From contig JAFZYE010000030.1 of assembly GCA_017616445.1 (NCBI GenBank), positions 1 through 55,875 of the forward strand: DNA of 55,875 bases, in the 5' to 3' direction. Positions 1-7,114 of the stretch are shown in pieces. The position numbers and the translations under genes are program-made. This DNA is from Bacteroidaceae bacterium (GTDB lineage: Bacteria; Bacteroidota; Bacteroidia; Bacteroidales; Bacteroidaceae). How positions within the stretch are numbered: the first letter of the stretch is position 1; each line of letters begins with the position of its first letter. Below the pieces are notes generated by a model. That model was given only the letters and a program-made list of their open reading frames with translations. It did no database searches and was not told the origin of the DNA.

Positions 1-1
1 C

Positions 2-199
2 GGCGAGCACATCCTCTTCCAGTTCCGCTCACGCTATCTTGACCTCCATTGCGCCACGCCCCGCGAGCGCTATGACCTGCTCATGCGCCGCTGCCCCGGC
101 ATCGTGAACGAGTTGCCGCTCAATGCCATCGCCTCGTTCCTGAACATCACACCCAAGACCATCTCGATGCTACGTCGCGATATCACCTTCGGCAAATAA
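2..199 (+). CDS. Crp/Fnr-family transcriptional regulator, C-terminal end (partial)
   Basis: Open from the left edge, 65 residues and a TAA stop. The visible part reads as the C-terminal winged helix-turn-helix of a Crp/Fnr-like regulator: a helix with a PRERYDLLMRRCPGIVNELP-type linker, then LNAIASFLNITPKTISMLRR, which is a helix-turn-helix with the turn at NITPKT. The C-terminus is short (DITFGK). The cyclic-nucleotide-binding-like sensor domain lies outside the window, so the ligand cannot be judged. Higher G+C than the genes that follow. It could be another HTH family, but the spacing of the motif favours Crp/Fnr. Confidence 0.7.
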   Translation, partial: GEHILFQFRSRYLDLHCATPRERYDLLMRRCPGIVNELPLNAIASFLNITPKTISMLRRDITFGK

Positions 200-266
200 A
201 GGTGATTTGTCTATGAATAAAAGAAAATAAATAGGTGTTTATATCGATTATGTCAATATAAATCCG

Positions 267-274
267 TACATTTG
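267..274 (+). promoter_or_regulatory. Bacteroidota -7 box for the toxin-antitoxin pair
   Basis: TACATTTG fits TAnnTTTG. It lies 28 bp before the ATG at 302 and overlaps a possible TTG start at 272, which argues against that longer start. No clear -33 element is visible. Confidence 0.5.
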
Positions 275-301
275 CAACGTGATAGAATAAAAATCAAGAC
301 T

Positions 302-550
302 ATGATAGGAACAATAAATGTAAACGATGTCTATATGGACATGCTCGGTTCGTTGCCCAGCGAAGATAAGCTCGATCTCATTTCTCGGCTCGTTAAGTCG
401 ATGAAGAAAGCCGTGGCTCCCAAGGCCGAGCCGAAGGATATCTTCGCACGTTTCTCCAGTGACTGGGGTGGTGATATGACGACCGAGGCTTATGCAGACA
501 TGCTGCGCAGTGAGAACATAGAGAATACACGAACTGTTGGTAATTGGTAA
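302..550 (+). CDS. Probable VapB-type antitoxin
   Basis: 82 residues from the ATG at 302. A TTG at 272 is in frame but falls inside the promoter box. I see an N-terminal half with LPSEDKLDLISRLVKSMKK and an acidic C-terminal tail, the usual shape of a short antitoxin whose C-terminus wraps its toxin. The stop is 6 bp before the start of a PIN-domain protein, so the two are co-transcribed. The function is inferred mainly from that neighbour; the DNA-binding fold itself is not obvious from sequence. Confidence 0.65.
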   Translation: MIGTINVNDVYMDMLGSLPSEDKLDLISRLVKSMKKAVAPKAEPKDIFARFSSDWGGDMTTEAYADMLRSENIENTRTVGNW

Positions 551-556
551 ACGACT

Positions 557-952
557 ATGGCAAAGTATCTGCTTGACACCTGTACCTGCATCTCTATGTT
601 CCGTAATGAAGGCCGTGTCCGCGAGACCCTGAGTCGTGTGGGTATTAAGAACTGCTTCATCTCGGAAATCACCATAGCCGAACTCTACTTTGGATTGGCC
701 AAGGCAGAGAACCAGAAACGAAAGCTTGACGACATTCGCGAGGTGCAACGTCTTTTCCGTGTCATCCCCGTCTATTCATCATTCAAAGAATACGGTGAAA
801 TCCGTTACTCTCTCGAACACTGTGGCCAGCGTGTTGACCAATTCGATCTGCTAATCGGAGCCACTGCCTTGCATTATAATTTGACACTTGTCACTTCAAA
901 TCTTAAGCATTTCGAGCGCATGGAAGGTCTCGAAATTGAAAATTGGAAGTAA
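557..952 (+). CDS. vapC: VapC-type PIN-domain ribonuclease toxin
   Basis: 131 residues, normal length for VapC. The acidic PIN residues are in place: D7 in LLDTC near the N-terminus, E41 in TIAELYFG, and D96 in the QFDLLIGATAL motif. The C-terminus has the TSNLKHFERMEGLEIENW ending that VapC toxins share (usually T-N-HF-R-GL-NW). VapC proteins cut tRNA or rRNA, and the partner antitoxin 6 bp upstream holds the toxin inactive and normally represses the operon. No truncation or missing catalytic residue is seen. Confidence 0.9.
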   Translation: MAKYLLDTCTCISMFRNEGRVRETLSRVGIKNCFISEITIAELYFGLAKAENQKRKLDDIREVQRLFRVIPVYSSFKEYGEIRYSLEHCGQRVDQFDLLIGATALHYNLTLVTSNLKHFERMEGLEIENWK

Positions 953-1062
953 CAAATCAGATTCACCTATCCTAATCTCTTTCTGCAGGCTGATACCATC
1001 CTTTTATTTCATTTTTGGTAACTAACAGCGGAATCTCTTACAGAAACTCTTAACCTAAGTAA

Positions 1063-1114
1063 AGACTTTTACCCTCGGCACCCGATTTGCGGGTTTTGCC
1101 GAGGGTTTATTTGT
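1063..1114 (+). terminator. Rho-independent terminator, copy 1 of a 52-bp repeat
   Basis: A 10-bp stem, ACCCTCGGCA (1071-1080) with TGCCGAGGGT (1097-1106), followed by a T-rich stretch. The same 52 bp recur without a mismatch at 4066-4117. It ends the vapBC transcript. Confidence 0.75.
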
Positions 1115-1150
1115 GTGCCTTTTTGTAATTTCGCAGGCGAAATGACGTTG

Positions 1151-1173
1151 CTTCGCGGGATATTTCCGCGAAG
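1151..1173. repeat. Perfect 8-bp hairpin
   Basis: CTTCGCGG (1151-1158) pairs with CCGCGAAG (1166-1173) around a 7-nt loop. It lies between the terminator and a broken reading frame. Function unknown. Confidence 0.5.
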
Positions 1174-1218
1174 TTGTCGTATATATCTATGGATAATCAC
1201 ATAAAACCAGTAAAAAAT

Positions 1219-1308
1219 ATGAACAAGAAAACTATTATCACCGCACTGCTGGCTCTTGTTGCAATGGTGGGGAGCTGCATGGTGCAGTTCCCTGCTATAT
1301 TAACATGA
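1219..1308 (+). pseudogene. Relic of a secreted-protein gene: signal peptide only
   Basis: A 29-codon frame starting MNKKTIITALLALVAMVGSC, a complete secretion signal of the kind common in Prevotella, which stops almost at once after VQFPAILT. The mature protein is missing. Its end overlaps the convergent zinc-ribbon gene by 9 bp. Two further decayed copies of the same start are seen near 3518 and 32254. Confidence 0.45.
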
Positions 1309-1482
1309 GATTATTTCTACTGTCAATACACCGTCAGTTCGTTTGCTTCCAACAACTGTATTGCAAATAGGACAGTTTGCTTCTTCACGTTCATAGCAAC
1401 CAGCCATACCAATTGCTCCTTGTTCATATATACATAATTTCGCTCCACACTTTGGGCAAGTTGTATCATATAATTTATTCAT
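1300..1482 (-). CDS. Small zinc-ribbon protein
   Basis: 60 residues with two Cys pairs, CPKCGAK near residue 9 and CPICNT near residue 37, which should bind one zinc ion; a lone Cys lies between them. The start is 13 bp after the stop of the serine protease on the same strand, so the two are probably one transcript. I do not recognise a named family. A role as a partner or regulator of the protease is only a guess from position. Confidence 0.6.
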   Translation of the reverse strand: MNKLYDTTCPKCGAKLCIYEQGAIGMAGCYEREEANCPICNTVVGSKRTDGVLTVEIISC

Positions 1483-1495
1483 CCTATATCTTTTG

Positions 1496-2950
1496 TCAAT
1501 TGGTACATACTATCATAAAAACAAACGTCTCCAATTTCTTAACCTTATTTGTCAAGTTCATTCCTGAGATCGTATTATTAGTTGGCAATATGGAAGAATT
1601 CATCATACTCTCAACAAGGTTATTAAGATATGATACTTTAATAGCATAACCAACATTCTCTGCTCCTGTATGTTTGGCATTTATAACTCCAATAATATTA
1701 CCTTGAGTATCAAATAAAGGGCCTCCACTATTGCCTGGCTGAACTGGTGCCGATATCTGATACTGAGCAACATCTCCCATAAAGCCTGTCTTTGAACTAA
1801 TGACACCTGTCGTCAACTTAATCTCATTACCCATCGTTGTTATAAGTGGATATCCCAAAACGAAAATTTCCTCTCCTACATCTGATAAAGATGTTTTAAC
1901 ACGATAGGGAATTTCACCAAAGCCCTTAAATTGATTGTCTTTTATCTGGATTAAAGCAAGGTCGTTAATTTTATCAGTTGCAATAATTGATGCGGAATAT
2001 TTTGTTGTGGTATTTCCACCAACTCCATAAACACTGATATTTTTTGCATTTTCCACTACATGATAATTTGTTGCAATGTAACCATTCTTTAGAGCAAAGC
2101 CTGTTCCTGACCAAGAACTCCCTGATGCCGCAATTCCATTTTGAGCTGATGCAGTTGGATACATCTTCAAATAGTTAGTTTCCTCATTTGCCACAAAGGT
2201 TTTCATTGTCGTTCCATTAAACACAAGATAAGCATCTTCATTTTTGCGTTTGTCTGCCATATACCAAGTGGCCTTGAATAATCCAGCTGTTGCACTAGGA
2301 CGTAATTCTGCCTTAACATCACCTATTTTCCATCTTCCATTATTATGGTTTACTCCTAAGAAGATTAGCATGTACTCGTTGTTTTCTTTAATGCATGCAA
2401 GTTTATATCCTTGCTCGTCAATACCTTCATATATACCGCAAATTCCATCGTTAGAGTTTGATATCATTGTCTTAATATCTGTTTCTGACAGTTTTTTATG
2501 CGGAGTCTCTGCCATAGGATTCGATATGTGAATACCTTGCCAAACAAACCCCGAATTTGAGTTTTCGCTTATCGTAAGTACTGTAAAACCAGAAGGAATT
2601 CTATTAAAATGCATGTCAAGATGTGACTCTTTTTTTCGTCCAGGCATACCATACTGTTGATCAAGCATTCGTATTGTTCCGTGATCAGTAAGGGCAAGAA
2701 TAGGTAACGTTATTCTTTCATTTCCATCAGAGGCAACGAGTGTTGTATTTGAACTAATCCTTATCCATTCACCCAAACTGCCACCTGTTAAAAATAATGT
2801 CACAATAGTTTCATCTTGTGTAATTACCACTTTTTCAATCGAAATCTTTTTACTATTCATATTTTGGGCATCTACAATAGGCCAACTAGTGGTTTGAGGA
2901 AATACACAGATAGAAAATGCGGACATAATTAATAAAAAAAGGTACCTCAT
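1496..2950 (-). CDS. Exported trypsin-like (HtrA/S1-type) serine protease with an N-terminal extension
   Basis: 484 residues with an N-terminal signal peptide ending near residue 18. Residues about 20-265 form an unrecognised N-terminal region. Residues about 275-455 are a chymotrypsin-fold protease: His297 in ATNYHVV, Asp330 in INDLALI and Ser408 in PGNSGGPLFD complete the triad. There is no PDZ domain, so it is not a full DegP/HtrA. It is probably periplasmic or surface exposed. The upstream region holds a large nested inverted repeat that would lie in its mRNA leader. The gene is more A/T-rich than the his genes, which fits an accessory origin. The substrate is unknown. Confidence 0.85.
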   Translation of the reverse strand: MRYLFLLIMSAFSICVFPQTTSWPIVDAQNMNSKKISIEKVVITQDETIVTLFLTGGSLGEWIRISSNTTLVASDGNERITLPILALTDHGTIRMLDQQYGMPGRKKESHLDMHFNRIPSGFTVLTISENSNSGFVWQGIHISNPMAETPHKKLSETDIKTMISNSNDGICGIYEGIDEQGYKLACIKENNEYMLIFLGVNHNNGRWKIGDVKAELRPSATAGLFKATWYMADKRKNEDAYLVFNGTTMKTFVANEETNYLKMYPTASAQNGIAASGSSWSGTGFALKNGYIATNYHVVENAKNISVYGVGGNTTTKYSASIIATDKINDLALIQIKDNQFKGFGEIPYRVKTSLSDVGEEIFVLGYPLITTMGNEIKLTTGVISSKTGFMGDVAQYQISAPVQPGNSGGPLFDTQGNIIGVINAKHTGAENVGYAIKVSYLNNLVESMMNSSILPTNNTISGMNLTNKVKKLETFVFMIVCTN

Positions 2951-3028
2951 AACAATTAATATTTACGTCCTCCTGTACCATAAGGACAATTTATTAATAT
3001 GCAGAAGCGTGGTACTGATTTGCCACTT

Positions 3029-3148
3029 CTTCAAATGGAGGTCGTGAGATTACCCTAGTACGAGAAATTGCAACCAGCCCACGCTAACGCGTGAACCATT
3101 ACACTTTCCTTGCGTACTATAGAAATTTCTCACGTTTCCATTTGCAAG
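3029..3148. repeat. Nested 120-bp imperfect inverted repeat
   Basis: Outer arms 3029-3049 and 3128-3148 pair with few mismatches. A middle stem pairs CTAGTACG with CGTACTA, and the core is CACGC-TAAC-GCGTG. It lies upstream of the protease gene (minus strand), so it could be part of that leader or a small non-autonomous element. No function is claimed. Confidence 0.55.
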
Positions 3149-3690
3149 TCGAGCATAACGCTTCGTTATTATCATAAAGTCGTGTCTCTTAAGAAACACG
3201 TTGCAAATTTACTAATAATATTACAAATCGGAACGAAAAACAGAAAATTTCTTTGGTTTTCGTCGATTTCTTGAGCGAAGCTATACGGAGTTACTGTTTT
3301 TTTACTACATTTTCAATTGAAACATTTGGTTTAAGAGCCAACAGTTTGTCGTAACGTCATAATTCTGAATCAAAGACAAATTTTGCGATACACGATGGCT
3401 GCCTGTTCATACCTCGAAATGAGGCGTGGGCGTTGTTAGTTTCAACAGTATTGCAAAAGTTGCTCATTTCTTACCAACGTCAAGAACTGATTCTAATTGA
3501 TTAAAACCGCAAGTGAAATGAACAAGAAAAACATCATCACCAGTTTCGGCAAAGTTGAGAGGTTAGCATCGTAGTGCCTATTGTGACCAACTTTTAATGG
3601 GCAATTTTTGGAGAAGAATAGTTTAGTTTGCATTGCGGATATATAGCAAGGTGATGTAGTAAATACAATTTCTTGATTAAATTGTTGGCA
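3149..3690. other. Intergenic stretch without a gene
   Basis: A/T-rich and non-coding in all frames of useful length. A CAAATTTA at 3204-3211 is a possible minus-strand TAAATTTG box for the protease, without a good -33 element. A decayed gene start lies at 3518-3574. Confidence 0.4.
3518..3574 (+). pseudogene. Decayed gene start (MNKKNIIT...)
   Basis: An 18-codon frame that begins like the signal-peptide relic at 1219 (ATGAACAAGAAAA, then ATCATCACC) and then loses all resemblance to a signal peptide. It is too short to be a gene and is best read as a remnant. Confidence 0.35.
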
Positions 3691-3696
3691 AAAGCA

Positions 3697-3726
3697 TTGT
3701 CGATTCAGAAAAATAATGTATTTTTG
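3697..3726 (+). promoter_or_regulatory. Bacteroidota promoter for the double-glycine peptide
   Basis: TTG at 3697-3699, then 19 bp, then TATTTTTG at 3719-3726, a full match to the phylum consensus. The start codon is about 80 bp downstream. Confidence 0.7.
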
Positions 3727-3807
3727 CAGCCGAGAACAAGAGAATGCATATATGTCTTTTTATTGCAAAGCGCTGAAAAAGTATTCACTCATCATATTTG
3801 ATAATAT

Positions 3808-4017
3808 ATGGAAACAAAAGAAAAAAGAGAGTTGAGTGTAGAACTCGACAATGACGTAAAGAAGGAATCCATCACTGGCAAGAACAGCGATGAGAAAGTG
3901 GCTATGCAACAAGAGCTTAACGAGGAAGACCTGGACAAAGTGACAGGTGGAGGCAGATTTGACGAAGTTGAACCTGATCATCATATTCCTGGAGGTGGAT
4001 GGACCGAATTCACTTAG
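3808..4017 (+). CDS. Double-glycine leader peptide: candidate bacteriocin/RiPP precursor
   Basis: 69 residues. The first 48-49 are a charged leader ending ELNEEDLDKVTGGG, the classic double-glycine processing signal with the L/D/V pattern before GG that C39 peptidase exporters recognise. Cleavage would release about 20 residues, RFDEVEPDHHIPGGGWTEFT, rich in acidic residues, His and Gly and without Cys. A good promoter precedes it, and the terminator at 4066 follows 50 bp after the stop, so it is a self-contained transcript. No C39 transporter or modifying enzyme is in the window. Such orphan GG peptides are known in Bacteroidota. The mature function is unknown. Confidence 0.7.
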   Translation: METKEKRELSVELDNDVKKESITGKNSDEKVAMQQELNEEDLDKVTGGGRFDEVEPDHHIPGGGWTEFT

Positions 4018-4065
4018 TGATAGTCACCTTACAATCTTAGCCATAGTAGCGCAGTAAACCGAATC

Positions 4066-4117
4066 AGACTTTTACCCTCGGCACCCGATTTGCGGGTTTT
4101 GCCGAGGGTTTATTTGT
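4066..4117 (+). terminator. Rho-independent terminator, copy 2 of a 52-bp repeat
   Basis: Identical to 1063-1114: a 10-bp GC-rich stem with a T-rich tail. It ends the GG-peptide transcript. Confidence 0.75.
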
Positions 4118-4178
4118 ATGCTTGTTTGACATCGCGACCGTGGCGAACTATTTTACTGAACGTGTAGAGTAGGGGAAA

Positions 4179-4220
4179 TAACCCTAGTGAAAAGGGAGTT
4201 TAACCCTAGTGAACAGGGAG
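4179..4220. repeat. Two direct repeats of 20 bp
   Basis: TAACCCTAGTGAAAAGGGAG at 4179-4198 and the same with one change at 4201-4220. The period is 22 bp, about two helical turns. Confidence 0.6.
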
Positions 4221-4239
4221 AATGAGATAGGTAAACTAT

Positions 4240-4324
4240 TTGTTCCTCGTACGGGAACAATATTGGCAGCGCCCGCTGCCAATGATGGCAACGGGCGCGG
4301 AACTTGATGGCAGCGGGCGCTGCC
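4240..4324 (-). terminator. Hairpins downstream of the HU-like gene
   Basis: Two structures follow the stop of the minus-strand HU gene. One is a perfect 17-bp inverted repeat (4265-4281 with 4308-4324, very G+C-rich) enclosing a third partial copy of the same motif. The other is a 7-bp hairpin, TTGTTCC/GGAACAA at 4240-4260. They probably end the HU transcript, although no long T-run is present. Confidence 0.45.
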
Positions 4325-4333
4325 GACTCGGGT

Positions 4334-4969
4334 TTATTGTGTGGGAGTATTCTTCAAAACGGTATAGTGTAGTGTCCGTCCTTCGCGATAGCGTCGCAGA
4401 CGTGGGGTCTCTCCTACGCAGAGACTATCGAGATATGCCTTTGCTGACTTGCGTTTCAAGTGACTGAACACCATGAAGGCGCTGATGGTGATGTAGCCAT
4501 TGTGTGAGCTACGTCGCAATGCCTCGTCCATTGCTTGCGGATCGTACATCTGGCTATTGCCCACGAAGCTCTTTTTTCTGCGGAATCCATGACGGCTACA
4601 GTCGGCATCGTTGACAAATTGCTTTGCGGGAATGAACTCTATGCCTCCATACATGATGTCGCGTGATGTCACTTTCGTGGGGTCGGTATGCTCGCCAAGT
4701 AATTTCAGCTTGGGTGCAAAGGAACCGAATGGCGTTTCTACTCGGCTCCCTTCTCTTAACCACATTGTCGCAACTTCTTCAAGCAGGTAGAACAGACGCA
4801 TGATCTCGCCCTTGCTGGTGTGGCGGTATTTTGCGCAGAATTCGTCTAAGTCTTTCATGTCGTACTTACGAATGATGACTGGTTGGGCATAGAGCAGGGG
4901 GTTCCCGTCTTCGCCTTTCGTTGGGCGTGGCTGTAGCTCGAAGAGTATTCCGTCGGTCTTGCGTGGCAT
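4334..4969 (-). CDS. HU-like DNA-binding protein
   Basis: 211 residues. The N-terminal 125 residues read as the HU/IHF-like domain widespread in Bacteroidota: a Met-Pro-Arg-Lys start, a helical segment around YRHTSKGEIMRLFYLLEEV, then GSRVETPFGSFAPKLK, the beta-arm entry. The C-terminal 85 residues are basic (a KRKSAKAYLD helix and an RYREGRTLHY hairpin) and may form a second small DNA-binding unit. Members of this group usually have a single HU domain and a variable tail. The target is unknown. A full promoter lies at 4992-5022. Confidence 0.7.
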   Translation of the reverse strand: MPRKTDGILFELQPRPTKGEDGNPLLYAQPVIIRKYDMKDLDEFCAKYRHTSKGEIMRLFYLLEEVATMWLREGSRVETPFGSFAPKLKLLGEHTDPTKVTSRDIMYGGIEFIPAKQFVNDADCSRHGFRRKKSFVGNSQMYDPQAMDEALRRSSHNGYITISAFMVFSHLKRKSAKAYLDSLCVGETPRLRRYREGRTLHYTVLKNTPTQ

Positions 4970-4991
4970 AGTTTTCGTTTTTTTTCAGCAA

Positions 4992-5022
4992 CAAAGATAC
5001 GAAATTTTTTGAAGAAATGCAA
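4992..5022 (-). promoter_or_regulatory. Promoter of the HU-like gene
   Basis: On the minus strand TTG (5022-5020), 20 bp, TATCTTTG (4999-4992), about 23 bp before the start codon. Confidence 0.65.
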
Positions 5023-5095
5023 GTGTTTGGCTCAAAAAGATTGTCCGGTCGATTGATTTCTTGCCAATTGACGATAAATTGCAAAGTGTGATGTC

Positions 5096-5923
5096 TCACT
5101 CTTTCCAATACTTTGCGAGTGGACCATCGCTCTTGAGGTAGGGTAGGAGTGTGGATTTGTCCAAGAAAATGTAGTCGAGCCGGTCTTCGTCTATGTTGTC
5201 TGTAGGGATGTAAAAGTTGAGCCCTCGCTCTGATATTTCGAAGCTGGCAGTTGTGTCGACATTGTAGTCATAGTCGGTTTCTTCAGGATGGTTCTTACGG
5301 AACTCCTGCATCATCAGGTCTGTGACGGCTTTACGGTTCGTGCCTGTCAGGTCGAGCAGGTCGTCGAGGGTGAGCAACTGACCGGTGTGGCTGTCGAATA
5401 CAAGGTTCTCAGCTGTGTAGAGGCTGTTGCCGATATACTCCACCTGTTGCAGGAAGAACTGGAAAAATGGGATGTGGCTCATCATCGGATTGTACAGGGA
5501 GTCTTCGTCCATCTGACCAGAGTATTCGACCAACCATTTGAACAGCACCTTGTGACTGGCTCGTTCTGGTTCGTCCATCGATTCAATCAGTCCGCTCAGT
5601 TCGTCGAGGGTCTTCTTCTCAAACTGTGCCGTCAGGGCTTTGTAGTCATCGTCTCCCTTTATGTATTTCACTCCTAATGCTTTGCTCAGAACGGTGTCGC
5701 GTACAGCTGTGAGTGCTTGTTTGTAAGGTCCGGGCACTCGTTCGATGACTGGCAATTCTAATCGGATGAAGTAGTAGAGGCTGCCATCATACTGTTCAAT
5801 GAGAGGACGACCGCCCTTCACCTCCTTGTTGGCGAACAGGGTACGAGTCATACTCTCCTGGGCGCAGACGGATGACACCATGAGCGTCATCATGACCACT
5901 GATATCAAGACAATTCTTTTCAT
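5096..5923 (-). CDS. Exported RsiV/DUF3298-like protein
   Basis: 275 residues with a signal peptide (cut after VCAQ, near residue 22). The later part, with ENLVFDSHTGQLLTLDDLLD followed by a helix, and the FEISERGLNFYIP...D strand pair, follows the DUF3298/RsiV C-terminal fold. In Bacillus RsiV this domain is the lysozyme-binding part of an anti-sigma factor, but Bacteroidota proteins of this type have no anti-sigma part and sit in the periplasm or envelope. The exact role is unknown. The -7 box ends 5 bp before the ATG, suggesting a leaderless mRNA. Confidence 0.6.
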   Translation of the reverse strand: MKRIVLISVVMMTLMVSSVCAQESMTRTLFANKEVKGGRPLIEQYDGSLYYFIRLELPVIERVPGPYKQALTAVRDTVLSKALGVKYIKGDDDYKALTAQFEKKTLDELSGLIESMDEPERASHKVLFKWLVEYSGQMDEDSLYNPMMSHIPFFQFFLQQVEYIGNSLYTAENLVFDSHTGQLLTLDDLLDLTGTNRKAVTDLMMQEFRKNHPEETDYDYNVDTTASFEISERGLNFYIPTDNIDEDRLDYIFLDKSTLLPYLKSDGPLAKYWKE

Positions 5924-5927
5924 GATG

Positions 5928-5957
5928 CAAACATACGGATTTTTTTTGATATGTCAA
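5928..5957 (-). promoter_or_regulatory. Promoter abutting the start codon of the RsiV-like gene
   Basis: Minus strand: TTG (5957-5955), 19 bp, TATGTTTG (5935-5928). The start codon begins at 5923, so transcription should begin at or next to the ATG. Confidence 0.6.
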
Positions 5958-6018
5958 AATATTTCGTCCTTTTTGTGGTTTCTATGTCTTTATTGTGCCG
6001 TAATTCAAAAAGTTTTCG

Positions 6019-6026
6019 TAACTTTG
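6019..6026 (+). promoter_or_regulatory. -7 box of the his operon
   Basis: TAACTTTG fits TAnnTTTG. A TTG at 5993-5995 is 23 bp upstream, a little far for a -33 element. The transcript would include the 96-bp repeat before hisG. Confidence 0.5.
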
Positions 6027-6043
6027 CAAGCTGAAAAAGGAAA

Positions 6044-6139
6044 AAAGACCCACCCCGCCCTAACGGGCACCCCTCCCTCTATGGAGGGGATTTCTTCTCC
6101 CCTTAGAGGGGGAGATGTCCAAAGGACAAAGGGGGTCTG
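6044..6139 (+). repeat. 96-bp multi-hairpin intergenic repeat, copy A
   Basis: Bounded by AGACCC/GGGTCT ends. Inside are three small palindromes (CCCGCCC/GGGC, CCCCTCC/GGAGGGG, CTCCCCTTAGAGGGGGAG). It differs from copy B at 7005-7100 by about three bases. It lies in the 5' leader of hisG. Confidence 0.75.
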
Positions 6140-6154
6140 CTAATTGAATAGATT

Positions 6155-7006
6155 ATGTTAAGAATAGCTATACAGTCTAAGGGACGTCTCTATGAGGAGA
6201 CGATGAATATCCTGCAGGAGGCAGGAATCAAGATATCAAGTGTGAAGCGTACTTTGTTGGTTGAGGCTTCGAACTTCCCTGTGGAGGTGTTGTATCTGAG
6301 AGATGACGACATTCCGCAGACAGTTGCGAACGGAGTGGCTGACATCGGTATCGTGGGCGAGAATGAGTTTGTGGAACGTGGCGTGGATGCTGACATCATC
6401 TCACGTCTGGGGTTCAGCAAATGCCGTCTGTCGCTTGCCATTCCAAAGCATACCGACTATCAGGGTGTGGAGTGGTTCAACGGCAAGAAGATTGCAACCA
6501 GTTATCCGAATATTCTGAAGTCGTACATGGACTCAAAGGGTATCAAGCTTGATGTGCATGTTATTCAGGGTTCAGTGGAGATTGCTCCTGGTATCGGATT
6601 GGCTGACGGTATCTTCGACATTGTGAGCAGCGGTTCGACTCTCGTGAGCAACAACCTGCGTGAGGTAGAGGTAGTGATGAAGAGTGAGGCGCTCTTGATC
6701 GGCAACAGAAACCTCGATGCTGACAAGCAGGAGATACTGAAGGAGTTGTTGTTCCGTTTCGAGGCTGTACGTGCGGCTGAGGATAAGAAGTACGTGCTGA
6801 TGAACGCGCCAACGGACAAGGTGAAGGAAATCATCGAGGTGCTGCCTGGTATCAAGAGCCCTACGGTCATGCCGCTTGCTACAGAAGGGTGGAGCAGCAT
6901 CCATACAGTACTCGACGAGAAACGTTTCTGGGAGATTATCGGACAACTGAAACGTCTGGGTGCAGAAGGCATCCTTGTATTACCGATTGAGAAGATGATT
7001 TTATAA
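6155..7006 (+). CDS. hisG: ATP phosphoribosyltransferase, long form
   Basis: 283 residues, the length of the long (homohexameric, His-regulated) HisG. It catalyses the first step of histidine synthesis, joining ATP and PRPP. Start MLRIAIQSKGRLYEET; the periplasmic-binding-like catalytic part covers about 1-205, with the PRPP loop GIFDIVSSGSTLVSNNL near 150. Residues about 210-283 are the ACT-like regulatory domain where histidine binds. Because it is the long form, HisZ is not needed. The stop codon overlaps the first bases of repeat copy B. First gene of hisGDCB. Confidence 0.95.
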   Translation: MLRIAIQSKGRLYEETMNILQEAGIKISSVKRTLLVEASNFPVEVLYLRDDDIPQTVANGVADIGIVGENEFVERGVDADIISRLGFSKCRLSLAIPKHTDYQGVEWFNGKKIATSYPNILKSYMDSKGIKLDVHVIQGSVEIAPGIGLADGIFDIVSSGSTLVSNNLREVEVVMKSEALLIGNRNLDADKQEILKELLFRFEAVRAAEDKKYVLMNAPTDKVKEIIEVLPGIKSPTVMPLATEGWSSIHTVLDEKRFWEIIGQLKRLGAEGILVLPIEKMIL

Positions 7007-7100
7007 AGACCCACCCCGCCCTAACGGGCACCCCTCCCTCTATGGAGGGGATTTCTTCACCCCTTAGAGGGGAAGATGTCCAAAGGACAGAGGGGGTCTG
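7005..7100 (+). repeat. 96-bp multi-hairpin intergenic repeat, copy B
   Basis: Near-identical to 6044-6139. The element begins inside the hisG stop codon and ends 14 bp before hisD, so it would form a structured spacer in the his mRNA. Confidence 0.75.
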
Positions 7101-7114
7101 ATATTCTATAGATT

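Noticed and set aside
4240-4467. Plus-strand frame of 75 codons
   Set aside because: Antisense to the end of the HU-like gene and across a GC-rich inverted repeat; no protein-like features.
4866-5108. 80-codon minus frame between the HU-like and RsiV-like genes
   Set aside because: Overlaps the promoter and 5' part of the HU-like gene in another frame, with no features.
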